A stretch of DNA of 5,644 nucleotides from Nitrospinota bacterium. Its GTDB lineage: Bacteria; Nitrospinota_A; UBA7883. Below are positions 5,463 to 5,644 of the stretch, one piece after another. Each line of letters begins with the position of its first letter. Position 1 is the stretch's first letter. The notes under the pieces were generated by a model that made no database searches, was not told the DNA's origin, and saw only the letters and a program-made list of their open reading frames with translations. The position numbers and the translations under genes are program-made. The DNA lies in the NCBI GenBank assembly GCA_029880775.1, contig JAOUNV010000159.1, positions 1 through 5,644 of the forward strand, read 5' to 3'.

Positions 5463-5488
5463 GCTGATATCGTAGTATTTATATCAGC
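5463..5488. promoter_or_regulatory. 26-bp inverted repeat, candidate repressor operator of the GMC operon
   Basis: GCTGATAT (5463-5470) and ATATCAGC (5481-5488) are exact reverse complements separated by 10 bp. The arms cover the -10 hexamer and the expected start site of the GMC promoter, so a dimeric repressor bound here would block transcription. Size and placement resemble operators of TetR-type regulators. In the transcript only the second arm would be present, so a DNA site is more likely than an RNA hairpin. Confidence 0.6.
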
Positions 5489-5506
5489 ATCATGGTCAAG
5501 ATTCAA
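5478..5506 (-). promoter_or_regulatory. Predicted sigma70 promoter of the GMC operon
   Basis: On the minus strand TTGAAT (5506-5501, four of six to TTGACA) is followed by a 17-base spacer and TATAAA (5483-5478, five of six to TATAAT). The start site would be near 5471, giving a leader of about 22 bases that contains the G-rich ribosome binding site. Confidence 0.6.
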
Positions 5507-5521
5507 TATTCTACCGACGCA

Positions 5522-5563
5522 GGCGGAGTCGGCTTGTCGCTCTGAACGGACTACCCCTCCGCC
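5522..5563. repeat. 7-bp inverted repeat in the divergent intergenic region
   Basis: GGCGGAG (5522-5528) and CTCCGCC (5557-5563) are exact reverse complements 28 bp apart, between the GMC promoter and the possible right-edge gene. It could form a hairpin in a leader reading rightward or be a chance feature of GC-rich sequence. Confidence 0.25.
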
Positions 5564-5621
5564 GATGCGGTCCGGAATAGTGGTGTATATGAGCTTCGGA
5601 AAGGCGTGGGGAAAAGATCAG

Positions 5622-5644
5622 ATGGGAAAGAGAGGAGAAGATGA
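5622..5644 (+). CDS. Possible first codons of a divergent gene, perhaps a transcriptional regulator; continues beyond the right edge
   Basis: An ATG at 5622-5624 opens a frame reading MGKRGED to the end of the window, preceded by GTGGGG about ten bases upstream. An in-frame ATG at 5589 would add eleven residues (MSFGKAWGKDQ). A third ATG, in another frame, at 5641 has AGGAG (5633-5637) only three bases before it. TetR-family repressors often begin with a short basic stretch such as KRGE before TRxxIL. With a palindromic operator nearby on the divergent GMC promoter, a TetR-type autoregulator is an attractive guess. Seven residues cannot establish it. Confidence 0.35.

Overview
The window carries four recognisable protein genes in two transcriptional blocks facing each other, plus a small upstream ORF and the possible first codons of a gene at the right edge. 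The content is ordinary bacterial housekeeping and redox metabolism: a class II (adenosylcobalamin-dependent) ribonucleotide reductase, an Nfu-type Fe-S scaffold with an Mrp/NBP35 P-loop carrier, and a two-gene GMC (cholesterol-oxidase-like) flavoenzyme operon. Codons in the genes are fairly GC-rich and the long intergenic region is AT-rich. The combination fits a Gram-negative bacterium of the Desulfobacterota/Nitrospinota kind, but nothing in the window fixes the taxon. I found no phage, transposon, CRISPR or defence gene.

Left block (1-744, minus strand): the first ~214 codons of nrdJ run off the left edge. They are preceded by a 25-codon ORF with its own ribosome binding site. A sigma70-like promoter (935-940 / 912-917) lies ~270 bp upstream of nrdJ, and two NrdR-box-like sequences 32 bp apart (888-903 and 920-935) lie across it. 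The ~585 bp between the small ORF and the nfu gene (745-1329) also hold a decayed ORF fragment (959-1114), a perfect 17-bp palindrome (1172-1188) and an IscR type-1-like operator (1200-1224).

Centre (1330-2826, plus strand): a 76-aa Nfu-domain protein and a 402-aa Mrp/ApbC protein form a tight operon that ends in a textbook terminator (2798-2826). The IscR-like site over the -35 region suggests control by Fe-S status. The Mrp protein is unusual in carrying two histidine-rich metal-binding-like segments, one built from 12-bp tandem repeats.

Right block (3059-5448, minus strand): a 562-aa GMC oxidoreductase with a four-cysteine CxxCxxCxxxC cluster overlaps by 4 bp (ATGA) a 234-aa protein. That protein resembles a domain I recall as fused to GMC enzymes in other bacteria. 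Their promoter overlaps a 26-bp inverted repeat that looks like a repressor operator. A divergent ORF beginning near 5622 could encode the repressor, but only about seven codons are visible.

The observations most worth following are the regulatory architectures (NrdR pair, IscR-like site, GMC operator), the His-rich Mrp, and the split GMC/companion pair. None amounts to a clearly new system on sequence alone.
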